A stretch of 64,000 bases of DNA from Lascolabacillus massiliensis (lineage in GTDB: Bacteria > Bacteroidota > Bacteroidia > Bacteroidales > Dysgonomonadaceae), in assembly GCF_001282625.1 (NCBI RefSeq), contig NZ_CTEJ01000001.1, forward strand, positions 434,001 to 498,000, read 5' to 3'. Within the stretch, counting starts at the first letter, position 1, and the number at the start of each line of letters is the position of its first letter. A program made the translations under genes and the position numbers. The notes below the pieces were generated by a model. That model had not been told where the DNA came from. It saw nothing but the letters and a program-made list of their open reading frames with translations, and ran no database searches. Shown here piece by piece: positions 41,551 to 51,929 of the stretch.

Positions 41551-42556
41551 ATGAAGAGAGTTAAAATAGGTTTGCGTATTCTGATTTTAATTGCAGGAAT
41601 ACTCTTAATTGGTAATGGTGTTGCACTAACAATTAGATCGGATCTTGGTACAAGTCCTATTTCTTCTATACCCTACGTATTAAATCTGATATTACCTAAT
41701 ATAACAGTGGGTACATTCGCCATTATTATAAATCTAATCATGGTGCTAATACAGGTGATAATCCTTAAGAAAAAATCAAGTATTAATCAGCTTGTTCAAA
41801 TTCCATTACTCTTTCTACTGGGTTTTTCTATCGACTTGAATCTATATCTGACGCAGTCGTTAGATCCTAATAACTATATTCTACAGATCATTACGGTAAT
41901 CTTAGGCTGTTTTATAATGGCATTTGGTATTTTTCTTGAATTGAAAGCTGATGTGGGTTATCTTCCCGGAGAAGGACTCACACTTGTAATTTCTGAAGCT
42001 TATGATATCAATTTCGGAAAGACTAAAGTTGAAATAGACACTTCGTTTGTTGTTATTTCTGTTATTTTGGCATTTACCTTTTATGGAAAACTGGAAGGAA
42101 TACGCGAAGGAACAATATTGGCTGCACTGTTTGTGGGTACAATAGCTAATATATATCAAAAAAGAATACTTTTCCTTGATAAGATATTAAAACCCGAAAA
42201 AGCAATTGAGTACGTTACTCAACCATATATGATAACTGACAATTTTGTAATCACAATATCTCGTCAGTATGGAAGTGGGGGACATGCAGTTGGTGAAATA
42301 ATTGCAAAAAAGCTAGGAGTTGGATTTTATGATAGTAAAATTATAGATCTTACTTCTATTGCGAGTGGCTTTACACCAGAGTATGTAGAAAAACATGAAC
42401 AGAAACTACCTAATGGTTTGCTTGATAAATTATACAATAGTAATTACTCCTACATTAATGAGGTTATTCCTCCAAATGCTGTTTGGGATAGAGGCTACAG
42501 CTGATATGATAATTGAGGCAGCTGAAAAAGCCGGAATACTTAAGTCTGATAACTAA
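41551..42556 (+). pseudogene. YczE/YitT-like membrane protein fused to a deleted cytidylate-kinase-like domain
   Basis: The first 210 residues form five to six membrane helices of the YczE/YitT-like type (GLRILILIAGILLIGNGVAL; TIRSDLGTSPISSIPYVLNL; LKADVGYLPGEGL). From about residue 230 a cytidylate-kinase-like domain begins (VITISRQYGSGGHAVGEIIA), and continues to INEVIPPN. There the frame ends AVWDRGYS-stop at 42504, whereas another frame from 42479 to 42556 encodes the normal C-terminal end of such kinases (LFGIEATADMIIEAAEKAG). The central half of the kinase is missing between them. So an internal deletion that also shifted the frame removed about half of the kinase domain. The membrane part may remain functional. 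Confidence 0.78.
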
Positions 42557-43088
42557 ATACTTCTGTAGTTTTATCCATAATAACAACCGTTTAATTCTGC
42601 AATAAATTGCAACAATGTTAAATTTAAAAATTAATGCAACAAATTAGTTGCAATTAAAAAAACTTTATTTATGTTTGCAATGTGAACTAAAATTAACTTA
42701 TAAAATACGGTACAGCTTATTTAAAAGTAAAAGGTTGTAAAACATAGAAATTGAAAGTGAAAACTGAAATTTAATTTAGAAATGTCAGTTTAGATAAGCA
42801 GAGGAATAATTGCAATAAATTGCATTTTTAACTTAAATATCTACTCTACTACTGTTGCATTTGTGAATCTAACAAATTGCAAACTATGATACAAAGAGAT
42901 TAGTTTGTAGAAACTAATTTAAAACACATTTAAGTTCAATTAAATATAACATTGATTTGTCTCCTGTGTGCCTGATAAGCAAATTTAAGGGTGAATAGAG
43001 TCTGATTAGTCCACTTGATAACTCTCGATAACCCATGGTGATGGTGATTGTAAGATCCTCTATATTAACAAAATAAAATCTTAAATGT
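42557..43088 (+). promoter_or_regulatory. 532-bp regulatory region of the polysaccharide locus
   Basis: No gene. TGCA palindromes occur at 42598-42611 and, identical, at 42811-42824 (TGCAATAAATTGCA); a wider one TGCAAC-N6-GTTGCA lies at 42635-42652. A -7 box TATGTTTG (42670-42677) follows, placing the wide palindrome over the -33 area. A further TTGC-rich pair lies at 42854-42881. The leader to the SusC gene would be about 400 nt, which leaves room for attenuation. Bases 42598-42623 recur before the gene at 58630. Confidence 0.62.
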
Positions 43089-46000
43089 ATGAGTAATAAT
43101 CTTTCAGGTGATGTCACATCAAGGAAAAAGCCGTATAATCTTTATATGGTGATTATTAGAACTGCAACTTTTTTTCTTTTTACCTGCTTCTCAATTACAA
43201 CTGTAAGTGCAGGGTATGCTGATAATATTAAGCTAGATAACAATTTTAAATTAAATAATGTAATAAAAGATAGCGATAAGAACCTTCTTTTAATTGAAGC
43301 TGTGCAACAACAAAGGAAAACAGTTTCGGGTACTATTACTGATTCTGATGGAGAGTTATTACCAGGAGTAACTGTAATTGTAAAAGGAACATCAGCTGGA
43401 ACTATAAGTGATATCAACGGTCATTTTTCTTTATCTGATGTTGCAGAAAATGAGATTCTACAGTTTTCATTTGTAGGTATGGCCCCTCAGGAGATACTGG
43501 TTGGTAGTCAATCTACCTATAATATCATAATGAGAGACGACGTGGTTTTAATTGATGAAGTTGTAGTGGTTGGATATGGTACTCAAAAGCGGAGTGATAT
43601 CACAGGAACTGTTGCTTCAATACCCAGAGAGAGATTAGAGAATACACCAAATATTAATATAGCACAGGCTATACAGGGATCTATTCCGGGTGTTATGATT
43701 CAAACTTCTTCTTCTGGTGCAGATCCCAATGAAGTAATAATGATCAGAGGTCGTAACTCAATTCTGGCAGATAACTCACCTTTGATTGTTGTAGATGGAA
43801 TACCTTATAATGGATCTATCTCAGATTTAAATCCAAATGATATTAGATCTATTGAAATCTTAAAGGATGCTTCATCTGCCGCAATTTACGGTTCACGAGG
43901 TTCTAACGGAGTTATTTTGATCTCAACAAAAGAGGGAGTAGATGGAAAGGTGAAAATCACTTACGATGGTTTTTACTCTCATCAGCGCTTTGCTTTCTTA
44001 CCTGATTATATGGATGGGGCAGAATTTTATGATTTTAAAATGAAACGCTTCTCGGGTGCAATGACCCAGTCAGAGAGAAATATTTATGAATCAGGTACTT
44101 GGACAAACTGGATGGATGAAGGCTTAAGAAATGGAGCAACACAGCAACATACTTTATCTGTTTCAGGAGGAAGCAACAGTACAAAGTTTTTCATCTCAGG
44201 TAGTTATTTGGATGTTACCGGATTGGCTGTAAACGATGATTATAAGCGTGTAACTTCAAGGATTAATATAGACACAAAAGTTGTGGACTGGCTGACACTA
44301 GGTTCAAGAACTCAGATTTCATATGATGATAAGAGTGGGCTGGGGCCAGATATGTCAGATCTTTTTCAAACAAATCCGCTTACTAAAGCTTATGAAGAAG
44401 ATGGTTCACTTGCAATATATATTTGGGATGATGATCATTATTTTGGAAATCCTCTTCAAATGACTCTATATGACAATATTGATAAATCTTACCAAGTTCT
44501 TACAAATAACTATCTCATAATTGATTTTCCTTTTATATCAGGTTTGAGTTATCGATTAAATACAGGTTTTACTGCAAGATTTTCAGATGAGGCAACCTAC
44601 ATGGGTAGGGATACCAAAATAGGCCTAGAAGCAAAAGGAGTGGCAGAGACCGAAAGATCAAAGAGTAATAATACTGTAATAGAAAATATACTTACCTATA
44701 ATAGGGAATTTGGTAAAAACAATCTTTTCGTTACAGCTGTTGCGAGTTATGAAAATAGCAGCTATTCTTCTAATGAAATGGAAGCTAATGGATTCCCTCA
44801 CGATTTTCTTAAATGGTACTCTTCAGCACAAGCTGTTCAGGTTGTTCCGGATTTCTCATATAATAAAACCGTGCTAATGTCACAAATGCTAAGGTTGAAC
44901 TATGTATATGATAATAAATATCTAGCCACATTAACAGGCAGAAGAGATGGTTATTCAGGATTTGGGTCTAATTCAAAATGGGGTCTGTTTCCTTCAGCTG
45001 CATTAGGATGGAATATGCATAATGAAGAATTTTTTCCATGGAAAGAAACATTCAGTGAATTAAAATTAAGAGCTTCATATGGTCTTAACGGAAACCAGGC
45101 AGTAGGTGCATATCAGTCAATATCAAGACTTTCTGAATACAATATGGTTTCTAACAAACAGACTGTTGCAGGGTATATACCCAGTCGACTTGGACAAGAA
45201 AATCTAGGTTGGGAATCATCAAAAACATTCAATCTTGGGTTAGATTTTGGACTTTACAGGAATAGAATTGTTGGTAATTTAAACTGGTTTAAGACCAATA
45301 CTACAGACCTGTTATTAAACAGAAGTATTTCTGCTGTTCATGGAATCACATCAATTACTCAAAATATTGGAGAAACTGCAAACAGAGGTTTAGAGCTATT
45401 TATCCAGTCAAGAAATATTGTTAATTCAGATTTTACCTGGTCAACCTCAGGTAATATAGCATATAATGATAATAAGATATTATCCTTATATGGAGAAATA
45501 GATGAATCCGGAAATGAGATCGATGATGTGGCAAATGCGTGGTTTATAGGGAAACCCATACGAGTAAATTACGACTTTGTTTGGGGTGGAACATGGCAGC
45601 AGAGTGAAGCTGACGAAGCAACTGCATGGGGTACAAAACCTGGCTTTGTTAAACTAAAAGACTTTAATAATGATGGAGTGTTAGGTGCAGAAGACAAGAG
45701 AATTCAAGGTCAGCGTGATCCGAAAGTGATTTGGGGCTTGTCTAATAATTTTGGATATAAAGGTTTTAACCTGAATATATTTATACATGGAGTACACGGA
45801 GTAACCAAAGAAAACACGTTGATGACCGACGAAACATGGGCAGATGTAAGAAGAAATACAATAAATAAAAACTGGTGGACACCTGAGAATCCAACTAATG
45901 ATTGGGTAACCAATGAACTGAATGCAGAAAGGATGTCTGGTATATTAGGAGTGATATATGAGAAAGCCGATTTTATCAGAGTAAAAGATATATCTCTCTC

Positions 46001-46178
46001 TTACACATTGCCAAAGAGTGTGCTTAACAGAAGTTTAGTGGATAATATGAGGTTTTTCATTACTGGTAGGAATTTAGCAACATTTACCAAGTGGAGAGGA
46101 TTAGATCCTGAACTTGATAGCCAAAGACAAGTCCCTCTGCAAAGAGAGTTTGTATTTGGACTAAATTTTGATTTTTAA
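43089..46178 (+). CDS. SusC/RagA-type TonB-dependent outer-membrane transporter (1)
   Basis: Outer-membrane importer for oligosaccharides, 1029 aa. Signal helix near residues 24-41 (TATFFLFTCFSITTVSAG); the ATG at 43146 is an alternative start. A carboxypeptidase-regulatory-like domain follows (GTITDSDGELLPGVTVIVKG, about 79-98), then a plug domain with VVVGYGTQKRSDITG and PLIVVDGIPYNG, and the beta barrel to the terminal FGLNFDF. There is no extra N-terminal signalling domain, so no anti-sigma control is indicated. It forms a pair with the SusD gene 31 bp later and heads the locus after a long leader. Confidence 0.95.
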   Translation: MSNNLSGDVTSRKKPYNLYMVIIRTATFFLFTCFSITTVSAGYADNIKLDNNFKLNNVIKDSDKNLLLIEAVQQQRKTVSGTITDSDGELLPGVTVIVKGTSAGTISDINGHFSLSDVAENEILQFSFVGMAPQEILVGSQSTYNIIMRDDVVLIDEVVVVGYGTQKRSDITGTVASIPRERLENTPNINIAQAIQGSIPGVMIQTSSSGADPNEVIMIRGRNSILADNSPLIVVDGIPYNGSISDLNPNDIRSIEILKDASSAAIYGSRGSNGVILISTKEGVDGKVKITYDGFYSHQRFAFLPDYMDGAEFYDFKMKRFSGAMTQSERNIYESGTWTNWMDEGLRNGATQQHTLSVSGGSNSTKFFISGSYLDVTGLAVNDDYKRVTSRINIDTKVVDWLTLGSRTQISYDDKSGLGPDMSDLFQTNPLTKAYEEDGSLAIYIWDDDHYFGNPLQMTLYDNIDKSYQVLTNNYLIIDFPFISGLSYRLNTGFTARFSDEATYMGRDTKIGLEAKGVAETERSKSNNTVIENILTYNREFGKNNLFVTAVASYENSSYSSNEMEANGFPHDFLKWYSSAQAVQVVPDFSYNKTVLMSQMLRLNYVYDNKYLATLTGRRDGYSGFGSNSKWGLFPSAALGWNMHNEEFFPWKETFSELKLRASYGLNGNQAVGAYQSISRLSEYNMVSNKQTVAGYIPSRLGQENLGWESSKTFNLGLDFGLYRNRIVGNLNWFKTNTTDLLLNRSISAVHGITSITQNIGETANRGLELFIQSRNIVNSDFTWSTSGNIAYNDNKILSLYGEIDESGNEIDDVANAWFIGKPIRVNYDFVWGGTWQQSEADEATAWGTKPGFVKLKDFNNDGVLGAEDKRIQGQRDPKVIWGLSNNFGYKGFNLNIFIHGVHGVTKENTLMTDETWADVRRNTINKNWWTPENPTNDWVTNELNAERMSGILGVIYEKADFIRVKDISLSYTLPKSVLNRSLVDNMRFFITGRNLATFTKWRGLDPELDSQRQVPLQREFVFGLNFDF

Positions 46179-46209
46179 GTACAAGTTTTTTTATTAAAAA
46201 TTAGAAATT

Positions 46210-47877
46210 ATGAAAAAAAATATATTTAAAATATCCATTATAATAATTTCATTAATAACTATTTCATCATGTAATGATGACTTATTAATGGAAAAACCTC
46301 CTCATCTAATTACTTCTGAGACTTTATATACAAATTATGCAGGGTTTGATGCCGGGTTGAATGGCCTTTATGCTCAAGTTAGAAGAGAAAGAGAGGAGTC
46401 GTTTGGCAGCCACTCAATGATGGGAAGTATGTTTATGTTTGGAACCGATAATGCTACAGTTAATCACCAGGATATTGGGTATATAATGACCGCAATGCTT
46501 TGGAAAAATAACAATAACCCGTTCAATGAAGAAAATGAAAATGTATTTATCTGGTTATATAATGTGATTAATGCAGCAAATACAATTATTAATCAGGCAG
46601 AAAAAGAGGATGTTGACTGGTCTGGTGGTAATCAATCAGAAGAACTGAACAAAGCTCGGGTAATTGCAGAAGCTCGTGCAATCAGGGCTTGGGCTTATAG
46701 GCATCTGTCTTTCGGGTGGGGTGATGTTCCGTTAACTCTGGTTGAATCATCAGGTTCTACAATAAAGACTGACTGGGAGAGGACTTCTGTAGATGAAGTA
46801 AGAAATCAAATTATAGAGGATTTGTTAAGTGCAGAACCCTATATTGAAGTTGAGCCATCGGTAAGAGGAAGAATCTCAAAAGGAGCAGTGCAGCACTATC
46901 TTGCAGAAATGTATTTAACTATAGGTCAACCTGATAAGGCTTTGCAATGGGCAAATGCTGCAATTAATACTCCTGAGTATAAGTTGGTTACACAAAGATA
47001 TGGTGTAAGAAGCTCACAACCGGGAGTTCCTTATATGGACATGTTCTGGGAAGGAAATACTAATCGTGAGGAAGGAAATACTGAAGCTTTGTGGGTTTTC
47101 CAGTTTGCACTTAAAGTAACAGGTGGAGGAGAATGTATGATTCGGAGAATTCACTTGAGCAGATTCTGGAATTTATCAGTTAATGGTGTCAGACCGTTAG
47201 TTCATACTTATGAGCGTGGAGGATTAGGGTACTCCAGATTTACTTTCACTAAATGGGCACTTGATAATTATGAACCGCAGGATGATAGATTCTCGCATCA
47301 TGCAATCAGAAAATTCTATATTCTGGGTGATGCTGAGACTAATGCTCCCTATCCTGCAGACAACCTCCCTCCAGGATATAACTATGGTGATACCATATGG
47401 TGTTCATGGGATCCGGATATAACATATGAAACAAGGGCAAGGTTTGATTGGCCATTCTCAAGGAAAGCTGAAGGTGTAGACCCGGAAAATATGAATGAAA
47501 GATATATGAATACGGATCAGGTTTATCTTCGACTTGCAGACACATATTTATTAAAAGCTGAAGCTGAATATAAATTAGGCAGAATTGAAGATGCTGCAAA
47601 TACAATTAATATAATTAGAAGACGCTCTAATGCAAGTGAAATTACTGCTGATCAGGTTGATATAGATTTTATACTGGATGAGAGGTCACGTGAACTATTT
47701 CTTGAGGAACATCGTAGATGGACTTTACTGAGAACAGGAAAATTCCTTGAACGTACAATGGCATATAATAATAATGGAGGGCAGAATCTTTCGCCGAGGG
47801 ATACTTTATATCCAATTCCTCAGTCTGTGATTGATGCAAACCTCACGAAGGAGATGCCACAGAACCCTGGTTTTTAA
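46210..47877 (+). CDS. SusD/RagB-type surface glycan-binding lipoprotein (1)
   Basis: A 555-aa lipoprotein: IIIISLITISSC gives the lipobox with Cys20 or so. The SusD superfamily pattern is visible: ETLYTNYAGFDAGLNGLYAQ (N-terminal helices), ARVIAEARAIRAWAYRHLSF (TPR-like), and the C-terminal DTYLLKAEAEYKLGRIEDAA, followed by DERSRELFLEEHRRWTLLRT and YPIPQSVIDAN. It serves as lid and capture protein for SusC 1, whose gene lies 31 bp before it. Ligand unknown. Confidence 0.94.
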   Translation: MKKNIFKISIIIISLITISSCNDDLLMEKPPHLITSETLYTNYAGFDAGLNGLYAQVRREREESFGSHSMMGSMFMFGTDNATVNHQDIGYIMTAMLWKNNNNPFNEENENVFIWLYNVINAANTIINQAEKEDVDWSGGNQSEELNKARVIAEARAIRAWAYRHLSFGWGDVPLTLVESSGSTIKTDWERTSVDEVRNQIIEDLLSAEPYIEVEPSVRGRISKGAVQHYLAEMYLTIGQPDKALQWANAAINTPEYKLVTQRYGVRSSQPGVPYMDMFWEGNTNREEGNTEALWVFQFALKVTGGGECMIRRIHLSRFWNLSVNGVRPLVHTYERGGLGYSRFTFTKWALDNYEPQDDRFSHHAIRKFYILGDAETNAPYPADNLPPGYNYGDTIWCSWDPDITYETRARFDWPFSRKAEGVDPENMNERYMNTDQVYLRLADTYLLKAEAEYKLGRIEDAANTINIIRRRSNASEITADQVDIDFILDERSRELFLEEHRRWTLLRTGKFLERTMAYNNNGGQNLSPRDTLYPIPQSVIDANLTKEMPQNPGF

Positions 47878-47916
47878 TATAATTATGAATTAAAATAAAT
47901 GTAAATAATAATATCT

Positions 47917-48753
47917 ATGAATAATATTATTGGTATTGATATTGGTGGAACATCTATTGTAGGTGGTAAGATTGAGGGGAACTCAATAGTTGAGCAATTA
48001 TATATGAGTTCAAATGCTGCAATTGGCGGAGAGGTAACTTTAGGCGTTGTGAAAAAGGTAATTGAGTCATTATTGGATTCCAATACAAGAGCCATCGGAA
48101 TAGGGGTTCCCAGTGTAGTAGACAGGGAAAAGGGAATAGTTTATAATGTACAGAATATTAAAAATTGGGATGAGGTTTTTTTAAAGGATATACTGGAGTC
48201 TGAATTTAAATTGCCTGTTTATATAGACAATGATGCAAATTGTTTTGCTTATGGAGAAAAAGTATTTGGTCAAGGCCATGAATTCGAAAACTTTGTAGGT
48301 ATTACATTGGGAACCGGTGTAGGTGGAGGTATTATTCAAAACAGCCACCTTTTAAAAGATTCAAATTGTGGTTCCGGTGAATTCGGAGAAATACCATACT
48401 TGGATTCAATCCTTGAAGATTATTGTGGAAGTAGATTTTTTCTTCGTACTGCAAATCAGCCGGCTCATGAACTCGCTATACGTGCAATGAATGGTGATTC
48501 TGAAGCAATTGAAATTTACAATTTATATGGGCAACATATTTCAGTACTTATTAAAATCATACTTCTGATCATTGACCCTCAGGCAATTATTTTTGGAGGA
48601 TCAATTGCAAAATCTTTTGATCTTTTTAAAGATATAATGTTTAAAAATTTAAAAGATTTTCCATATCCTAAAACAGTTGATAAAATCAAGATACTAACTT
48701 CTGATCTTGAGAATATTGGTGTATTGGGAGCAGGTGCTTTGTGCATAGAATAG
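47917..48753 (+). CDS. ROK-family sugar kinase-like protein without the zinc motif (1)
   Basis: A 278-aa ROK protein. Phosphate-1 motif IDIGGTSIVGGKIEG (residues 6-20), the adjacent GVPSVVDREKGIVYN and YIDNDANCFAYGEKV (about 107-121) with the catalytic Asp, and the adenosine motif region GITLGTGVGGGII (about 130). The standard C-x-C-G-x-x-G-C zinc site with its His (about residue 160-180) is missing; the region reads NCGSGEFGEIPYLDSILEDYC. No HTH, so it is a kinase and not a repressor. It lies between two SusC/SusD pairs. Expected to phosphorylate an amino sugar or hexose from the locus, but specificity is open. Confidence 0.85.
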   Translation: MNNIIGIDIGGTSIVGGKIEGNSIVEQLYMSSNAAIGGEVTLGVVKKVIESLLDSNTRAIGIGVPSVVDREKGIVYNVQNIKNWDEVFLKDILESEFKLPVYIDNDANCFAYGEKVFGQGHEFENFVGITLGTGVGGGIIQNSHLLKDSNCGSGEFGEIPYLDSILEDYCGSRFFLRTANQPAHELAIRAMNGDSEAIEIYNLYGQHISVLIKIILLIIDPQAIIFGGSIAKSFDLFKDIMFKNLKDFPYPKTVDKIKILTSDLENIGVLGAGALCIE

Positions 48754-48793
48754 AAATGAGAGTTTTGAATTAATTAAAATTTATAAGCTAAGT

Positions 48794-51700
48794 ATGAAAA
48801 GAATTATTCTAACAGTGCTATTTATAACCAGCGTAGTGTTAATGTATGCACAAGGCAGGTTAATAACAGGGAGTGTGGTGGATGATGCAAATTTGCCACT
48901 ACCGGGGGTAAGTGTAATTGTAAAAGGTACAACTATCGGAACGGTTACAGATATTGACGGACTTTTCAGTCTTAATTTATCTGATGTAAATGAGAATGAT
49001 GTACTTGTGTTTAGTTCAATAGGTTTTATTCAACAAGAACATAGAATTGGTAACAATTCCAGTTTTGCAATAGTTTTACTGGAAGACAGGAAGCTACTTG
49101 ATGAGGTTGTGGTTGTTGGATACGGAACTATGAAGAAAGCTGTTGTTACCGGTGCAACTGTTCATGTTAGCGGTGATAATGTGGTTCAGCAGAATCGAAC
49201 AAACATTATGGCTGCATTACAGGGTCAGATGCCGGGAGTAAATATTTCACAAAATTCGGGTATGCCTGGAGAAGGATATAGTGTTGTTATACGTGGTATG
49301 GGTACCATAAATTCTTATAGTCCTCTATATGTAATTGATGGAGTCCCCGGAGGTAATCCTTCAACTATAAATCCCTCTGATATTGAATCAATTGACGTTT
49401 TAAAAGATGCAGCTTCTGCTGCAATTTATGGTGCACGTGCTGCAAATGGTGTAATACTTATAACCACACGTCAGGGAAATGAAGGTAAAACTGTTATCTC
49501 ATACGATGGATATTATGGTATCCAGAATGTAACAAAAAGACCTCAGCTTGCTGATGCCAAACAGTATATGGAGCTTATAGATGAATCACGTGTTAATAGT
49601 GGTTTGGCTCCTCATAATTGGGAACAGAGAATTCCTGTACAGTATCCATTAATAATGAATGGTAGCTGGAAAGGAACTAACTGGTTTAACGAAATGGTTA
49701 ATGATAACGCTCCTGTTGTAAATCATGCTTTAAATGCTTCAGGAGGTAATAGTATGTCAACCTATACAATTGGTGGAACTTATTCAAAACATGAAGGTGT
49801 TCTTGGTAATCCTGTGCCCATTAAAGATGAGAGATACACAGTAAGGGTTAATTCTTCACATCTTGCATTCAGAAAAGGTGATTTGGAGGTATTGAAGATT
49901 GGTGAAAACCTTTCATTCAGTTATAATGAAACTCAGGGTATCGGTATTGGTAACCAATACTCAAATGATGTTCGCAACGTATTGACTGTTACTCCTTTAT
50001 TGCCAATGTATAATAGTAATGGTGATCTTTATCTTGAAGCAGATAAGGTTGCTGATAACTGGACACACTATGGTCCTGCAGGTAATCCAATTGCAACAAT
50101 GCTTTATACTCGTGGAAATAATATAGAGCAAAGATTTAATTTAAGATTCAATACTTTTATTGATTTACAGCCAATTAAAGACTTAAAATTCAGGAGTTTA
50201 TTTGGATATAACTTTTCAGCAGGAGCAGATAGAAGCTATCAGCCAACAATAAATGTTGCTTCTGATATCAGATTGGTTGATAATGTGGAACAGAGTGCAA
50301 ATTCTCAACAGGGATGGACATGGGAGAATACATTAAGCTACTCAACTGTTTTTGAAGATGATCATAATATGGATTTCCTTATTGGTACTTCAATGGAGAA
50401 ATCGGGTATTGGTCAATCAATGAGTGCAAACAACAGAACATCTACATTCCCTGGTCTTTGGGATTATGCATGGTTGTCTAACACTGCTGCTACTACTGTT
50501 AATACAATTGTAAGTGGTGCTCCTTATGAGAGATCAATGATGCAGTCATTCTTCGGACGTGCTAATTATAACTTCCAGGAAAAATATCTGGCTACAGTAA
50601 TCATGCGTGCAGATGGTTCTTCAACATTTGCCCGTGGAAACAGATGGGGTTACTTTCCTTCAGTATCTGCCGGCTGGGTAATTTCAAATGAACCATTCAT
50701 GGAATCGTTCTCTTCAGCATTGCAACATCTGAAATTAAGAGCTAGTTGGGGACAGAATGGTAATAACAGAGTAAGTAACTTCCAGTATCTTGGAACATTT
50801 TCTCAAAGCAAGCACTACTATTTTGGAGATACCAAGACTACAAGAACAACAGGAGCTTATAAAGATGTGGTTCCAAATCCTGAAATTAAATGGGAAACAT
50901 CTGAACAGCTGAACGTTGGTTTGGACGCTTATTTCTTTAAGAGTCGTCTGGCTGTAGCATTGGACTGGTACAATAAAACAACCAAAGACTGGTTAGTAAG
51001 AGCTCCAATATTGGCATCAATAGGAACGGGTGCACCATATATAAATGGTGGTGATATAAGAAACAGAGGGGTTGAGCTTGGATTAAACTGGAATGACAGA
51101 ATCAACAAAGATTTCAATTATGGTGCAAGCTTCAACTTAACTTACAATAAAAATGAGGTAACACATATTGCAAATGAGGAGGGAATAATTAACGGCAGTT
51201 CAGGAGTACTGATGGCAACAACAGATATTATTAATCGTGTACAGGTAGGTTATCCGATTGGTTATTTCTATGGTTTCGAAACTGCAGGTATTTTCCAGAC
51301 TGAGGCTGAGATAGAAGCTGCAAAAGCAAAATTAAGTGGAGCACAACCTGGTGATGTGATTTTTGTTGACAGGAATAATGACGGAGCTATCGATAATGAT
51401 GACAAGACTATGATTGGTGATCCAAGACCGGATTTCATAACAGGTATGAATTTTTATGTTGGATATAAAGGTTTCGATTTATCTGTAAGTGCTACAGGTG
51501 CTTTTGGTCACCAGATAATGAAAACTTACAGACGCTGGGCAGACCGTCCTGAAGAAAACTTCACCCTTGACGCTTATGACAGATGGACAGGACCAGGTAC
51601 TTCAAATAGAATACCTAGGTTAACGTATAACCCTCATGCAAATCGTAACTATATCTCTGATCTATATATCGAAGATGCAGATTATGTTAAAATTCAAAAT

Positions 51701-51916
51701 ATTACATTAGGATATGATTTTGCAAGATTACTGAAAGGTCAGCAATTTTCTCAGATACGTTTATTCATGACTGCACAGAACTTCTTTACAATTACAGGTT
51801 ATTCTGGTTTGGATCCTGAAGTTGGTTATGGACAGACAAGTTGGGCATCTGGTATTGATATAGGTTTCTATCCAAGTGCAAAGACACTGATTTTTGGCCT
51901 CAATGTTAAATTTTAA
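48794..51916 (+). CDS. SusC/RagA-type TonB-dependent outer-membrane transporter (2)
   Basis: A 1040-aa importer with signal peptide (LTVLFITSVVLMYAQG, residues 6-21), regulatory-like domain GSVVDDANLPLPGVSVIVKG (about 25-44), plug domain with VVVGYGTMKKAVVTGATVHV and PLYVIDGVPGGN, and a barrel that ends ITLGYDFARLL...LIFGLNVKF. It is not a near copy of SusC 1; only the shared domains agree. The SusD gene begins 14 bp after its stop. Two SusC/SusD pairs in one locus suggest two different oligosaccharide sizes or modifications being imported. Confidence 0.95.
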   Translation: MKRIILTVLFITSVVLMYAQGRLITGSVVDDANLPLPGVSVIVKGTTIGTVTDIDGLFSLNLSDVNENDVLVFSSIGFIQQEHRIGNNSSFAIVLLEDRKLLDEVVVVGYGTMKKAVVTGATVHVSGDNVVQQNRTNIMAALQGQMPGVNISQNSGMPGEGYSVVIRGMGTINSYSPLYVIDGVPGGNPSTINPSDIESIDVLKDAASAAIYGARAANGVILITTRQGNEGKTVISYDGYYGIQNVTKRPQLADAKQYMELIDESRVNSGLAPHNWEQRIPVQYPLIMNGSWKGTNWFNEMVNDNAPVVNHALNASGGNSMSTYTIGGTYSKHEGVLGNPVPIKDERYTVRVNSSHLAFRKGDLEVLKIGENLSFSYNETQGIGIGNQYSNDVRNVLTVTPLLPMYNSNGDLYLEADKVADNWTHYGPAGNPIATMLYTRGNNIEQRFNLRFNTFIDLQPIKDLKFRSLFGYNFSAGADRSYQPTINVASDIRLVDNVEQSANSQQGWTWENTLSYSTVFEDDHNMDFLIGTSMEKSGIGQSMSANNRTSTFPGLWDYAWLSNTAATTVNTIVSGAPYERSMMQSFFGRANYNFQEKYLATVIMRADGSSTFARGNRWGYFPSVSAGWVISNEPFMESFSSALQHLKLRASWGQNGNNRVSNFQYLGTFSQSKHYYFGDTKTTRTTGAYKDVVPNPEIKWETSEQLNVGLDAYFFKSRLAVALDWYNKTTKDWLVRAPILASIGTGAPYINGGDIRNRGVELGLNWNDRINKDFNYGASFNLTYNKNEVTHIANEEGIINGSSGVLMATTDIINRVQVGYPIGYFYGFETAGIFQTEAEIEAAKAKLSGAQPGDVIFVDRNNDGAIDNDDKTMIGDPRPDFITGMNFYVGYKGFDLSVSATGAFGHQIMKTYRRWADRPEENFTLDAYDRWTGPGTSNRIPRLTYNPHANRNYISDLYIEDADYVKIQNITLGYDFARLLKGQQFSQIRLFMTAQNFFTITGYSGLDPEVGYGQTSWASGIDIGFYPSAKTLIFGLNVKF

Positions 51917-51929
51917 TCGTTAAACAATT

